From positions 1-40,559 of the forward strand of contig JAFSZZ010000141.1 of assembly GCA_017458765.1 (NCBI GenBank): a stretch of 40,559 nucleotides of DNA, given 5' to 3'. The position numbers and the translations under genes are program-made. Source of the DNA: Lachnospiraceae bacterium. Its GTDB lineage: Bacteria > Bacillota > Clostridia > Lachnospirales > Lachnospiraceae. The notes under the pieces were generated by a model that worked only from the letters and a program-made list of their open reading frames with translations, was not told where the DNA came from and ran no database searches. Positions 8,930-16,910 of this stretch are shown here, one piece after another; position 1 is the stretch's first letter; the number at the start of each line of letters is the position of its first letter.

Positions 8930-8992
8930 TCACAAATTGACATTAAAAAATCATTTTATGCCATTCTAATGTTTTTGACGTGCTGATATGCT
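8930..8992 (+). promoter_or_regulatory. Operator and activator-type promoter of the alpha-galactosidase gene
   Basis: Box 1 is TCACAAATTGACATTAAAA (8930-8948), box 2 is ATGCCATTCTAATG (8958-8971), and an extended -10, TGA-TATGCT, has its hexamer at 8987-8992. The same boxes occur before the transporter operon, with box 2 at offset 28 and the -10 at offset 57 from box 1 in both. There is no good -35 at the right spacing, as expected for an AraC-activated promoter. The intergenic region 8866-9048 holds nothing else that I recognise. Confidence 0.65.
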
Positions 8993-9048
8993 TATGGTAC
9001 CCTGAACCGAAATTTTTAAACACAGACAATGATTGAAAGGTTTTACGA

Positions 9049-11250
9049 ATGAACATTATTTGGCACAGTGATTCAAAACAGTATCATTTGTATAACGATA
9101 AGATCAGTTACATCATGGGCATCACTCCTACCGGGGATCTCGGGGGTATATATTTCGGCAAGCGGATACATGACAAGAAAGATATGTCATATGTCGTAAA
9201 CCGTTTCGGATTGCCCAATGTTGCCGTCGATCCCGATACCGAGTCATATTCCATGGAACTCAACCGTCAGGAATATCCGGCCTTTGGCACTACGGATTTT
9301 GGTACGCAGGCATATGAGATAGAGCTTGCGAACGGATCAAGGGTAAGTGATTTTGTCTATGCATCCCATAAGATAAAAAAGGGGAAGGCTGCTCTTAACG
9401 GCCTGCCGGCCACTTATGCGGATAAAAACGAGGCAATGACACTTGAAGTCTGTTTCGAGGATGAAGCAGCAGGAATGTCACTGATACTGTCTTATACCAT
9501 TTTTGATAAGTATCCCGTGATAACGAGACATGCCGTATTTAAAAACACCGGCAGATCGGTCACGAAACTCACGAGGGCACTTAGCGCATGCATCGATCTT
9601 CCCGATCAGGATTATGAATGGATGCAGTTTTCCGGCGCATGGGCAAGGGAGAGGATACCTGAAGTCAGGAGGATATCCGCAGGATCCGTGTCCATAGAGA
9701 GCAAACGGGGAGCATCAAGTGCGAACCAGAATCCTTTTGTGATCATAAAGAGGCCGAATACGGATGACTTTTCGGGAGAGGCGATGGGGATGTCGTTTGT
9801 ATACAGCGGCAACTTCATTGCACAGGCCGAGTGTGATACGTTCGGACGGTTGAGGCTTCTGATGGGCATAAATCCCGACAGGTTCACCTGGCCGCTAAAG
9901 AGCGGGGAAACATTTGAAACACCCGAGGTCGTTATCGCATGGACCGATGAGGGCCTAAACCGCTTAAGCCAGACATATCACGAACTTTATAACAATAACC
10001 TTGTCAGGGGAAAATGGAAGAATACTCCGCGCCCTGTCCTTATTAATAACTGGGAAGCCACTTTTATGGACTTTGACGAAGAAAGGATCCTTGAAATAGC
10101 GAGGAAGGGGAAAGAAGCGGGAGTTGAACTGTTCGTACTTGATGACGGATGGTTCGGCAGCAGAAATGACGACTATTCAGGGCTCGGAGACTGGATCGAG
10201 AACCCGGATAAGCTTCCGCAGGGCATTGCGGGACTTGCAAGGAAGGTCAATGCGCTCGGAATGAAGTTCGGTCTGTGGATCGAACCCGAAATGGTCAATC
10301 CCGACAGCAATCTGTTCAGAAGACATCCCGAATGGGTCCTGGCCACACCGGGAAGGAAATCATCTCTCGGACGCCATCAGCTTGTACTTGATTTTTCGAG
10401 GGATGAGGTTGTGGATCATATTTATGGGATGCTTAAAAAGGTGCTTAAAAATGCACCGGTAAGTTATATCAAATGGGATATGAACAGATCGCTTACCGAA
10501 GTCTTCAGCCAGGAGCTTTCCGCAGACGAACAGGGAATGGTCTATCATAAATATGTTATGGGTGTCTACCGTATGTACGAGATGTTCAGGAAAGATTTTC
10601 CCGATATCCTTTTTGAGTCGTGTTCGTCGGGCGGGAACAGGTTTGACGCCGGAATGCTCTATTACGCACCGCAGGCATGGTGCTCGGATAATACGGACGC
10701 TATCGACAGGATACGGATACAGTACGGAACATCATTCGGATATCCGATATCATCGATCGGAGCGCATGTATCGGCGGTCCCGAATCAGCAGACGGGAAGG
10801 AGCGTATCCATAACAACAAGAGCCAACGTGGCATATTTCGGTACTTTCGGATATGAACTTGATCTTAACCATATAAGTGATGAGGAATTTGAGAAGGTTA
10901 AGGAACAGATCGGATTTATGAAGGAGAACCGTGAACTTCTCCAGTTCGGAACCTTCTACAGACTGAGATCTCCGTTTGAAAAGGACCAGGCGGCATGGAT
11001 GGTCGTATCCAAAGATAAGAAGAGAGCCATATTCGGTCTCTACTGCATGAGGTCGAATGTCAATCAGCTGCCGGGCTTTATAAAACTGGCAGGTCTTGAT
11101 GATGACCTTATATACAAGCTCAGGGGCGAAAAATACTACGGCGATGAGCTTATGAATCTGGGACTTGCGCTCAAGGAACTTAATACTGAAAGCCTGGCGA
11201 CCGGACAGGATTTCATTTCTTATGTGGAAGTTATTGAAACACAAGAATAA
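9049..11250 (+). CDS. Alpha-galactosidase, GH36
   Basis: The protein has 733 residues, the usual length for large bacterial GH36 enzymes (RafA/AgaA type). The ATG follows GAAAGG. It removes terminal alpha-1,6-galactose from melibiose, raffinose-family sugars or galactomannan fragments. An N-terminal beta-sandwich (about 1-320) precedes a TIM barrel with FVLDDGWFG, LWIEPEMVNPDS, the nucleophile D477 in YIKWDMNRS, CSSGGNRFD, and the acid/base D547 in WCSDNTDAIDR. The C-terminal beta domain is complete. There is no signal peptide, so it acts in the cytoplasm. It is monocistronic or leads the locus: 2 bases after its stop begins the operator of the transporter operon. Confidence 0.95.
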   Translation: MNIIWHSDSKQYHLYNDKISYIMGITPTGDLGGIYFGKRIHDKKDMSYVVNRFGLPNVAVDPDTESYSMELNRQEYPAFGTTDFGTQAYEIELANGSRVSDFVYASHKIKKGKAALNGLPATYADKNEAMTLEVCFEDEAAGMSLILSYTIFDKYPVITRHAVFKNTGRSVTKLTRALSACIDLPDQDYEWMQFSGAWARERIPEVRRISAGSVSIESKRGASSANQNPFVIIKRPNTDDFSGEAMGMSFVYSGNFIAQAECDTFGRLRLLMGINPDRFTWPLKSGETFETPEVVIAWTDEGLNRLSQTYHELYNNNLVRGKWKNTPRPVLINNWEATFMDFDEERILEIARKGKEAGVELFVLDDGWFGSRNDDYSGLGDWIENPDKLPQGIAGLARKVNALGMKFGLWIEPEMVNPDSNLFRRHPEWVLATPGRKSSLGRHQLVLDFSRDEVVDHIYGMLKKVLKNAPVSYIKWDMNRSLTEVFSQELSADEQGMVYHKYVMGVYRMYEMFRKDFPDILFESCSSGGNRFDAGMLYYAPQAWCSDNTDAIDRIRIQYGTSFGYPISSIGAHVSAVPNQQTGRSVSITTRANVAYFGTFGYELDLNHISDEEFEKVKEQIGFMKENRELLQFGTFYRLRSPFEKDQAAWMVVSKDKKRAIFGLYCMRSNVNQLPGFIKLAGLDDDLIYKLRGEKYYGDELMNLGLALKELNTESLATGQDFISYVEVIETQE

Positions 11251-11252
11251 TA

Positions 11253-11315
11253 TCACAAATTGACATCAAAACTGCACGAAATACCATACCATTGAACACG
11301 TTCATGGTTTATCAT
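11253..11315 (+). promoter_or_regulatory. Operator and promoter of the sugar transporter operon
   Basis: Box 1 is TCACAAATTGACATCAAAA (11253-11271), 18 of 19 identical to the box at 8930. Box 2 is ATACCATACCATTG (11281-11294), and TATCAT (11310-11315, 5 of 6 to consensus) is the candidate -10. Offsets 28 and 57 are exactly those of the galactosidase promoter. A leader of about 70 bases then runs to the start at 11393. It holds only a weak 5-bp stem (AACCT 11324-11328 with AGGTT 11333-11337). Confidence 0.65.
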
Positions 11316-11392
11316 CTAAGAGTAACCTAAACAGGTTCAGGGGTGGTAACTCAGAGTGTTTAGCTGAAGGTATGATTATCAGGAGGTATTTT

Positions 11393-12763
11393 ATGAAAAG
11401 GAATGTAATTGCCATATTACTTAGCGCTGTTACTGCTGTATCAATGATAGGATGTGCCGGAGCTGCCGCACCCGCACCTGCGCCGGCTGCCGAAGAAGCA
11501 CCCGCACAGGAGGAAGCAGCACCGGCAGCAGCCGAAGAGGCGCCGGCAGCGGAAGAGGAGGCAGAACCCGAAAGTATCGGAAACAGTGTTGAAGGTGAAC
11601 TTTCTATTACTATCTGGGACGAAGGCCAGAGACCGGGTCTCCAGGAGATAGTTGATGACTGGTCGGCCCAGTCGGGTGTTAAGGCTACTATCCAGGTTGT
11701 GGACTGGAACAACTACTGGACACTTCTTGAAGCAGGTGCAACAGGCGGTGAGCTTCCCGATGTATTCTGGATGCACTCAAATGTGGCACAGAAGTATATG
11801 GAGAATGACCAGCTTCTCGATCTTACGGATAAGATCGCGGCAAGCGACAAGATCGACCTTAAGAATTATTATGAAGGCATCGTTAAGCTGTATCAGTCGG
11901 ACGGGAAACAGTATGCGGTTCCGAAGGATATAGATACAATAGCTCTTTGGTACAATAAGACCATCTTCGATGAGATGGGTGTTGAATATCCAAATGATAA
12001 ATGGACATGGGACGACTTTGCGGCAGCAGCCAAGAAGCTGACAAACGATGACCATTGGGGATATGCTATAGCTCCCGGTAACAACCAGGAAGGATATTAC
12101 AACACGATCTACTCATACGGCGGATATGTTATAAGCGATGACAAGAAGAAGTCAGGTATGGATGATCCACAGACCATTGCAGCGGTTAAGCTCTTTACGG
12201 ATATGATAGCCGAAGGTTCATGCCCGGATCTTGCAACTGTATCGGAGACAGCTCCCAATGAACTTCTCCAGGCAGGCAAGGTTGCGATGTCCATAAACGG
12301 TTCATGGATGCTCGCAGGTTATCGTGATAACGAATATACATCCAAGAACTGTGATGTTGCGGTACTTCCTTATTACAAGACTCCCGATGACCGCGTATCG
12401 ATCTACAACGGACTCGGCTGGGCGGCAGCAGCAAACACCAAGAATCCCGATGCGGCATGGTCTCTTATCGAATATCTCGGTTCCAAGGAAGCTCAGCTCA
12501 AGCAGGCAGAACTCGGTGTAACGATGTCAGCTTACATTGGAACATCAGATGCATGGGTCAACTCGGTACCTGCATTCGATCTTAACGGCCATATGAAGAT
12601 GCTTGATGCGAAGCTTGTATTCAGACCTTATTCAAGGGATACGACAGTTTGGGAAGACATGATGATCGAGAAACTTCAGGATGCATGGACAGGTGACAAG
12701 CCGGTTGACGAAGTGTGCAAGGATATAGCTGAGCAGATGAATGCGGATCTTGCTGAAGAGTAG
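11393..12763 (+). CDS. Sugar ABC transporter solute-binding lipoprotein
   Basis: The protein has 456 residues from ATG 11393, preceded by AGGAGGT. An in-frame ATG at 11372 has no such site. A lipoprotein signal ends in a lipobox VSMIG-C21, so Cys21 is probably lipidated and anchors the protein outside the membrane. Residues 22-58 are an Ala/Pro/Glu linker. The rest is a family 1 extracellular solute-binding fold (ELSITIWDEGQRPGLQEIVDDW; GELPDVFWMHSN; AVPKDIDTIALWYNKTIFDE; AMSINGSWMLAGY). Next to two GH36 genes, the likely ligands are raffinose, melibiose or related alpha-galactosides. This is the first gene of the operon and probably the most expressed, since a stable stem follows it. Confidence 0.92.
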   Translation: MKRNVIAILLSAVTAVSMIGCAGAAAPAPAPAAEEAPAQEEAAPAAAEEAPAAEEEAEPESIGNSVEGELSITIWDEGQRPGLQEIVDDWSAQSGVKATIQVVDWNNYWTLLEAGATGGELPDVFWMHSNVAQKYMENDQLLDLTDKIAASDKIDLKNYYEGIVKLYQSDGKQYAVPKDIDTIALWYNKTIFDEMGVEYPNDKWTWDDFAAAAKKLTNDDHWGYAIAPGNNQEGYYNTIYSYGGYVISDDKKKSGMDDPQTIAAVKLFTDMIAEGSCPDLATVSETAPNELLQAGKVAMSINGSWMLAGYRDNEYTSKNCDVAVLPYYKTPDDRVSIYNGLGWAAAANTKNPDAAWSLIEYLGSKEAQLKQAELGVTMSAYIGTSDAWVNSVPAFDLNGHMKMLDAKLVFRPYSRDTTVWEDMMIEKLQDAWTGDKPVDEVCKDIAEQMNADLAEE

Positions 12764-12801
12764 GCTTTTTACGAAATGCAAAAAGTGATAGGATAATAAT
12801 G

Positions 12802-12837
12802 AGGGTGCGCCGGGGATATGCTCCCTGAGCGCACCCT
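12802..12837 (+). terminator. Intercistronic stem-loop between binding protein and permease genes
   Basis: AGGGTGCGC (12802-12810) and GCGCACCCT (12829-12837) form a 9-bp GC-rich stem with an inner GGGA/TCCC pairing. Only TTGATTT follows, so it is a weak terminator or an mRNA-stabilising element. It probably lets the binding protein be made in excess of the permeases. The gap 12764-12873 holds nothing else. Confidence 0.65.
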
Positions 12838-12873
12838 TGATTTAGATTATGATCAGTATCAAAGGAGAAGCCA

Positions 12874-13761
12874 GTGAAGAAAAAAGTGACATCCAGACAG
12901 AGGAGTGAATTCATATGGGGATGGCTTTTCATCCTCCCGACAATGCTCGGACTCATAGTATTAAATCTATATCCGATGGTCGACACTATAAAGCAGAGTT
13001 TTTATAAGACCGGTGATTTCGGCAAGGGAAATGTTTTTGTCGGGCTTAAAAACTATCAGAAAGTATTCGGTGATTCCGAAGTGTGGCAGTGTTTATGGAA
13101 TACGGTAAAATATGCCATAGTGGAAGTTCCGCTTTCACTTGTTATAGCTCTTTTGCTTGCAGTGCTGCTTAACAAGAAACTGAAGGGAAGGGATGCTTTC
13201 CGGACGATTTTCTTCCTTCCGATGGTAGTTGCTCCCGCAGCCATAGCAATGGTCTGGAAGTGGCTGTATAATTCCAACTTCGGTCTGATAAACAACGTAT
13301 TCCATATAAAGGTCAACTGGATATCGGACCCCAATATAGCCATATATTCAATTGCAGCGATAGGTATCTGGTCTGTCATCGGTTATAATATGGTACTCTT
13401 CCTTGCGGGATTGCAGGAGGTACCGAGAGATTATTATGAGGCGGCATCGCTTGACGGTGCAAACGGATGGCAGCAGCTTATAAACATAACGGTACCGCTT
13501 ATTTCGCCTACGATATTTTTCGTGCTTGTCACAAGGATAATAGGGGCCATGCAGGTCTTCGATCTTATATATATGATGATCGATCTTAACAACCCGGCAT
13601 GGAAGAAGACGGAATCGCTTGTGTTCCTGTTTTACAAGTATTCTTTCGAACAGAGCAAAAAGGGATACGGTGCGACGGTTATCGTAGTTCTTCTGGTGCT
13701 TATTCTCATACTCACGATCTTCCAGCTTATCGGCCAGAAGAAATGGGTCCATTATGAATGA
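12874..13761 (+). CDS. Sugar ABC transporter permease (MsmF-like)
   Basis: The protein has 295 residues. The start is GTG with AAAGGAG upstream. Six membrane segments are visible, from WLFILPTMLGLIVLNLYPMV near residue 15 to a last one near 265-285. The EAA loop (YYEAASLDGANGWQQLINITVPLISPT) is the contact site for the ATPase. This is the MalF/MsmF-type subunit of a CUT1 oligosaccharide importer. No ATPase gene lies in the operon; such importers commonly use a shared MsmK-type ATPase encoded elsewhere, which is inferred here. Confidence 0.92.
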   Translation: MKKKVTSRQRSEFIWGWLFILPTMLGLIVLNLYPMVDTIKQSFYKTGDFGKGNVFVGLKNYQKVFGDSEVWQCLWNTVKYAIVEVPLSLVIALLLAVLLNKKLKGRDAFRTIFFLPMVVAPAAIAMVWKWLYNSNFGLINNVFHIKVNWISDPNIAIYSIAAIGIWSVIGYNMVLFLAGLQEVPRDYYEAASLDGANGWQQLINITVPLISPTIFFVLVTRIIGAMQVFDLIYMMIDLNNPAWKKTESLVFLFYKYSFEQSKKGYGATVIVVLLVLILILTIFQLIGQKKWVHYE

Positions 13762-13784
13762 TCATAAGGGGGAGGGCTAAAACC

Positions 13785-14609
13785 ATGAAAAAATCTCTTG
13801 GAAATATAATCATTTATATAGTTTTGATCTTTGTATCGATCACCATGTTGGTCCCGTTTGCATGGATGTTCCTGACTGCTTTTAAGACAACAGCCGAAAC
13901 GATGCAGATCGATCCTTTCGTTATTGTTCCGAAGGTCTGGCAGACGCAGAATTTCGGAAATGTAATAAAGGCAATGGATTTTGTGCGGCTTTATGCCAAC
14001 ACTCTGTCCATGGTAGCGCTCAGGATCCTTTTTGCCATTCTTACGGCAACGCTTTCGGGGTATGCGTTTGCAAGGCTTGAGTTTAAGGGTAAGAATTTCA
14101 TGTTTGCCCTTGTGCTCCTTCAGATGATGATACCTGTCCAGTTATTCATCATCCCCCAGTATGTAATGGTAAGCAAGCTGCATATGACAAATTCGGTTTT
14201 CGGACTTGTTTTTCCCGGTATCGTTACGGCATTCGGAACCTTCCTTCTGCGCCAGGCCTATATGCAGCTGCCGCGGGATCTTGAAGAAGCTGCAAGGCTT
14301 GACGGATGCAATATACCTCAGACCTTCCTGTATGTGATGTCGCCGCTTACCAAGTCGGCAATGGTGGCGCTTGGCATATTTACAGCGGTTTTTGCCTATA
14401 AGGATCTTATGTGGCCCATGATCGTATGTCCCGATAACAGGGCAACGACACTCGCATCGGCACTTGCCAAGATGAACGGACAGTATCAGCAGAAATATCC
14501 GGAACTAATGATGGCGGCACTTATTTCATGTGTTCCGATGATAGTAATTTACATAATCTTTCAGAAACAGTTCATAGAAGGTATAGCAACGTCAGGCGGA
14601 AAGTTATAA
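13785..14609 (+). CDS. Sugar ABC transporter permease (MsmG-like)
   Basis: The protein has 274 residues from ATG 13785, with GGGGGAGGG upstream. An in-frame ATG at 13758 overlaps the preceding stop but has no clear site. Six membrane segments and a conserved EAA loop (LPRDLEEAARLDGCNIPQTFLYVMSPL) mark the MalG/MsmG-type CUT1 permease. It pairs with the preceding permease, 23 bases upstream, to form the membrane channel for the oligosaccharide. The C-terminal end, IIFQKQFIEGIATSGGKL, is typical of the family. Confidence 0.92.
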   Translation: MKKSLGNIIIYIVLIFVSITMLVPFAWMFLTAFKTTAETMQIDPFVIVPKVWQTQNFGNVIKAMDFVRLYANTLSMVALRILFAILTATLSGYAFARLEFKGKNFMFALVLLQMMIPVQLFIIPQYVMVSKLHMTNSVFGLVFPGIVTAFGTFLLRQAYMQLPRDLEEAARLDGCNIPQTFLYVMSPLTKSAMVALGIFTAVFAYKDLMWPMIVCPDNRATTLASALAKMNGQYQQKYPELMMAALISCVPMIVIYIIFQKQFIEGIATSGGKL

Positions 14610-14657
14610 GATGTGGGATCGGAAGCCGGAAAAAATACTCCGTATTGAGGACAGGGT

Positions 14658-16751
14658 ATGAGTGAAGAACAGATAAAAAGATTTTCCATAGGTGATATTG
14701 ATGCGGTATATGTGATATCGGAGGAAGGGCAGGTGTCCTTTTTGATAGTACCTGCAGGTCTGGGAACTCCTTTGTTTGGAAAAGGAAGGCCGGATCCTCT
14801 TGTACAGATATCATGTACCGGTGATGCATCCGTTCCGGGTTTTGCCGCAGGGATGACAAGACATGATTCCCGGATGACAATGTCATTTAAGTATGAGTCT
14901 TTGGAGTGTGTTGAAAGAGACGGATATAAAAAGATAGTAACCCGGCTTACGGATAAACAGGGTATGAGCATAGAGCATGTCCTTATCGGTCATAAGGGTT
15001 CAAGGGCTCTGAGAGTGTATTCCGAGGTTGCTAACGAAACGGGAGAGGATATCACTATAGAAGCCTTATCCTCGGTCAATCTGTCCGGTATCACGCCTTA
15101 TGCGGATGATGAAGCCACCGGAAGACTTGTCCTTCACAGGTTCAGGAGCAGATGGAGCGCGGAAGGACGACACGTTAGGGATACGATAGAGGATCTGATG
15201 CTTGAACCTTCATGGGCAAGGTTTGGTGTAAGATGCGAGAAGTTCGGTACGACTGGATCCATGCCTGTAAGGGGATTTTTCCCGTTTGCGGCGATAGAAG
15301 ACAAAGAGGTTGGAGTGACGTGGGCAATGACTCTTGCCTGTTCATCGTCATGGCAGATAGAAGCCGTAAGGATGGATGAGAACTTATCTCTGTCAGGCGG
15401 GCTTGCCGATTTTGAATTCGGACACTGGAGAAAAGTATTAAAGCAAGGAGATAAGTTCAAAAGCCCGGAGTGCTTTATAACCGTAGCGGCAGATACTTTT
15501 ATGAACGTATGCGACAGGCTTCTTGATGCTCAGAGAGATAAGCTTATCGATACTCAGAGAACGGACAGGCTTCCTCTTATCTTCAATGAATATTGCACGA
15601 CCTGGGGCAAGCCGAGCGAGGAAAGTATAGACAGGATCCTGCCGCTCCTTAAGGGCAGGGGCTATGATCATTTTGTTATCGATGCCGGATGGTATGCCGA
15701 TGCGCAAAAGGGCTGGCAGGATAACATGGGTGACTGGAATGTTTCGGCCGATCTTTTCCCGAACGGGATAAAGAGTGTTGTAAATAAGATAAATGCTGCG
15801 GGGATGAAGGCGGGTATATGGTTCGAACTGGAAGTGGTCGGCAAGGATTCGTATGCCCTTGAAAATGAGGCCCGGCTGCTTACAAGGGATGGCAAAGTCA
15901 TAGTCTCCGGGACCAGAAGGTTCTGGGATATGAGAAGCGAATGGGTAAATGAGTACCTCACGGGAAAAGTCATTGATTTTCTTAATGAGAACGGATTTGA
16001 ATATATCAAGATAGACTACAATGAGACCATCGGTATAGGCTGCGACGGAAGTGACAGTTACGGAGAAGGGTTAAGACAGTGCATCGGGGCAACGAAGAAG
16101 TTCTACGCTAAAATAAGAGAATATGTGCCGGGAATTGAAATAGAAGTGTGCTCATCGGGAGGCCACAGGTTAGAACCCGGTTTCATGGAACTTGCCGATT
16201 ATCTGTCTTTCTCGGATGCGCATGAGGAAAAGGAGATCCCTGTCATAGCGGCGGATCTTCAGAACCTTATACTTGCCCGGAAGAGTCAGATCTGGGCAGT
16301 ACTGAGAAAAGAAGATGAGCTTAAGCGGATCGCATATTCGGTGTGTGCCGGCATGTATGGAGTACTGTGCATTTCAGGTGATGTTTTTGATCTTACAAAA
16401 GAACAGTGGGAATTTGCGAATGAGGGGGCAGGGTTTTACAAAAAGGTTTCTCCGATGATAATCGACGGAGTAACACAGCGTTACGGTACCTTCCAGGATT
16501 CAAACAGGAGGCTTAAGGATCATCAGGCATCGGTAAGATACGGAAGGAACGGCAAGGCTCTTGTGATCGTTCATTCGTTTGAACATGAGGGAACGCAGGA
16601 AATATCAGTGCCGGTTAAGAAAGGATACGTGATCGAAGATAAATATGAAGCCGGAAACCATAGGATCAGGATTGACGGTGATAGTCTTAAAATGGAATTT
16701 GAAGGAATTTTCGATGCTGTGGCTGTTCTGCTTACAGACAGCATAATATAA
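14658..16751 (+). CDS. GH36-family alpha-galactosidase-like enzyme, divergent subgroup
   Basis: The protein has 697 residues with GAGGAC before the ATG. It has the GH36 plan of an N-terminal beta-sandwich (about 1-300), TIM barrel and C-terminal sheet. The barrel carries FVIDAGWYAD, IWFELEVVGKDS, nucleophile D453 in YIKIDYNE, CSSGGHRLEPG, and acid/base D520 in SFSDAHEEKEIP. KIDYNE replaces the KWDMNR of the first enzyme and FELEVV replaces IEPEMV, so the sugar pocket differs. It may prefer another alpha-galactoside or a modified galactose. It has no signal peptide. As the last gene of the transporter operon, it probably acts on the imported sugar. Family membership is sure; substrate is not. 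Confidence 0.88.
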   Translation: MSEEQIKRFSIGDIDAVYVISEEGQVSFLIVPAGLGTPLFGKGRPDPLVQISCTGDASVPGFAAGMTRHDSRMTMSFKYESLECVERDGYKKIVTRLTDKQGMSIEHVLIGHKGSRALRVYSEVANETGEDITIEALSSVNLSGITPYADDEATGRLVLHRFRSRWSAEGRHVRDTIEDLMLEPSWARFGVRCEKFGTTGSMPVRGFFPFAAIEDKEVGVTWAMTLACSSSWQIEAVRMDENLSLSGGLADFEFGHWRKVLKQGDKFKSPECFITVAADTFMNVCDRLLDAQRDKLIDTQRTDRLPLIFNEYCTTWGKPSEESIDRILPLLKGRGYDHFVIDAGWYADAQKGWQDNMGDWNVSADLFPNGIKSVVNKINAAGMKAGIWFELEVVGKDSYALENEARLLTRDGKVIVSGTRRFWDMRSEWVNEYLTGKVIDFLNENGFEYIKIDYNETIGIGCDGSDSYGEGLRQCIGATKKFYAKIREYVPGIEIEVCSSGGHRLEPGFMELADYLSFSDAHEEKEIPVIAADLQNLILARKSQIWAVLRKEDELKRIAYSVCAGMYGVLCISGDVFDLTKEQWEFANEGAGFYKKVSPMIIDGVTQRYGTFQDSNRRLKDHQASVRYGRNGKALVIVHSFEHEGTQEISVPVKKGYVIEDKYEAGNHRIRIDGDSLKMEFEGIFDAVAVLLTDSII

Positions 16752-16796
16752 TACCGGCGGAAGATGATCCGCTCGGGATGAACTGTGTAATATTAG

Positions 16797-16822
16797 GGCG
16801 TCTGCTTGAAAATGCAGACGCC
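16797..16822 (+). terminator. Intrinsic terminator after the alpha-galactoside operon
   Basis: GGCGTCTGC (16797-16805) and GCAGACGCC (16814-16822) form a perfect 9-bp stem with an 8-base loop, followed by TTAATGTTATT. It separates the sugar operon from the kinase gene at 16911. The rest of the gap 16823-16910 shows only a possible -10 (TATGCT, 16850-16855) without a clear -35. Confidence 0.85.
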
Positions 16823-16910
16823 TTAATGTTATTATGAAGAAGTCGGATATATGCTTGGTACCTGTCTGCTCCACAGTTTTGTCATGTAGGATGAAAAAGA
16901 AGGATACAAA

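Noticed and set aside
11324..11337. AACCT/AGGTT hairpin in the leader of the transporter operon, considered as a riboswitch or attenuator
   Set aside because: The stem is only 5 bp, with no T-run and no conserved riboswitch core in the leader.
8987..16866. Similar strings TATGCTTATGGTACC (8987) and TATGCTTGGTACC (16850) before the galactosidase and kinase genes
   Set aside because: The second site lacks the two operator boxes and has a different spacing to its gene, so common control is not supported; the match may be chance.
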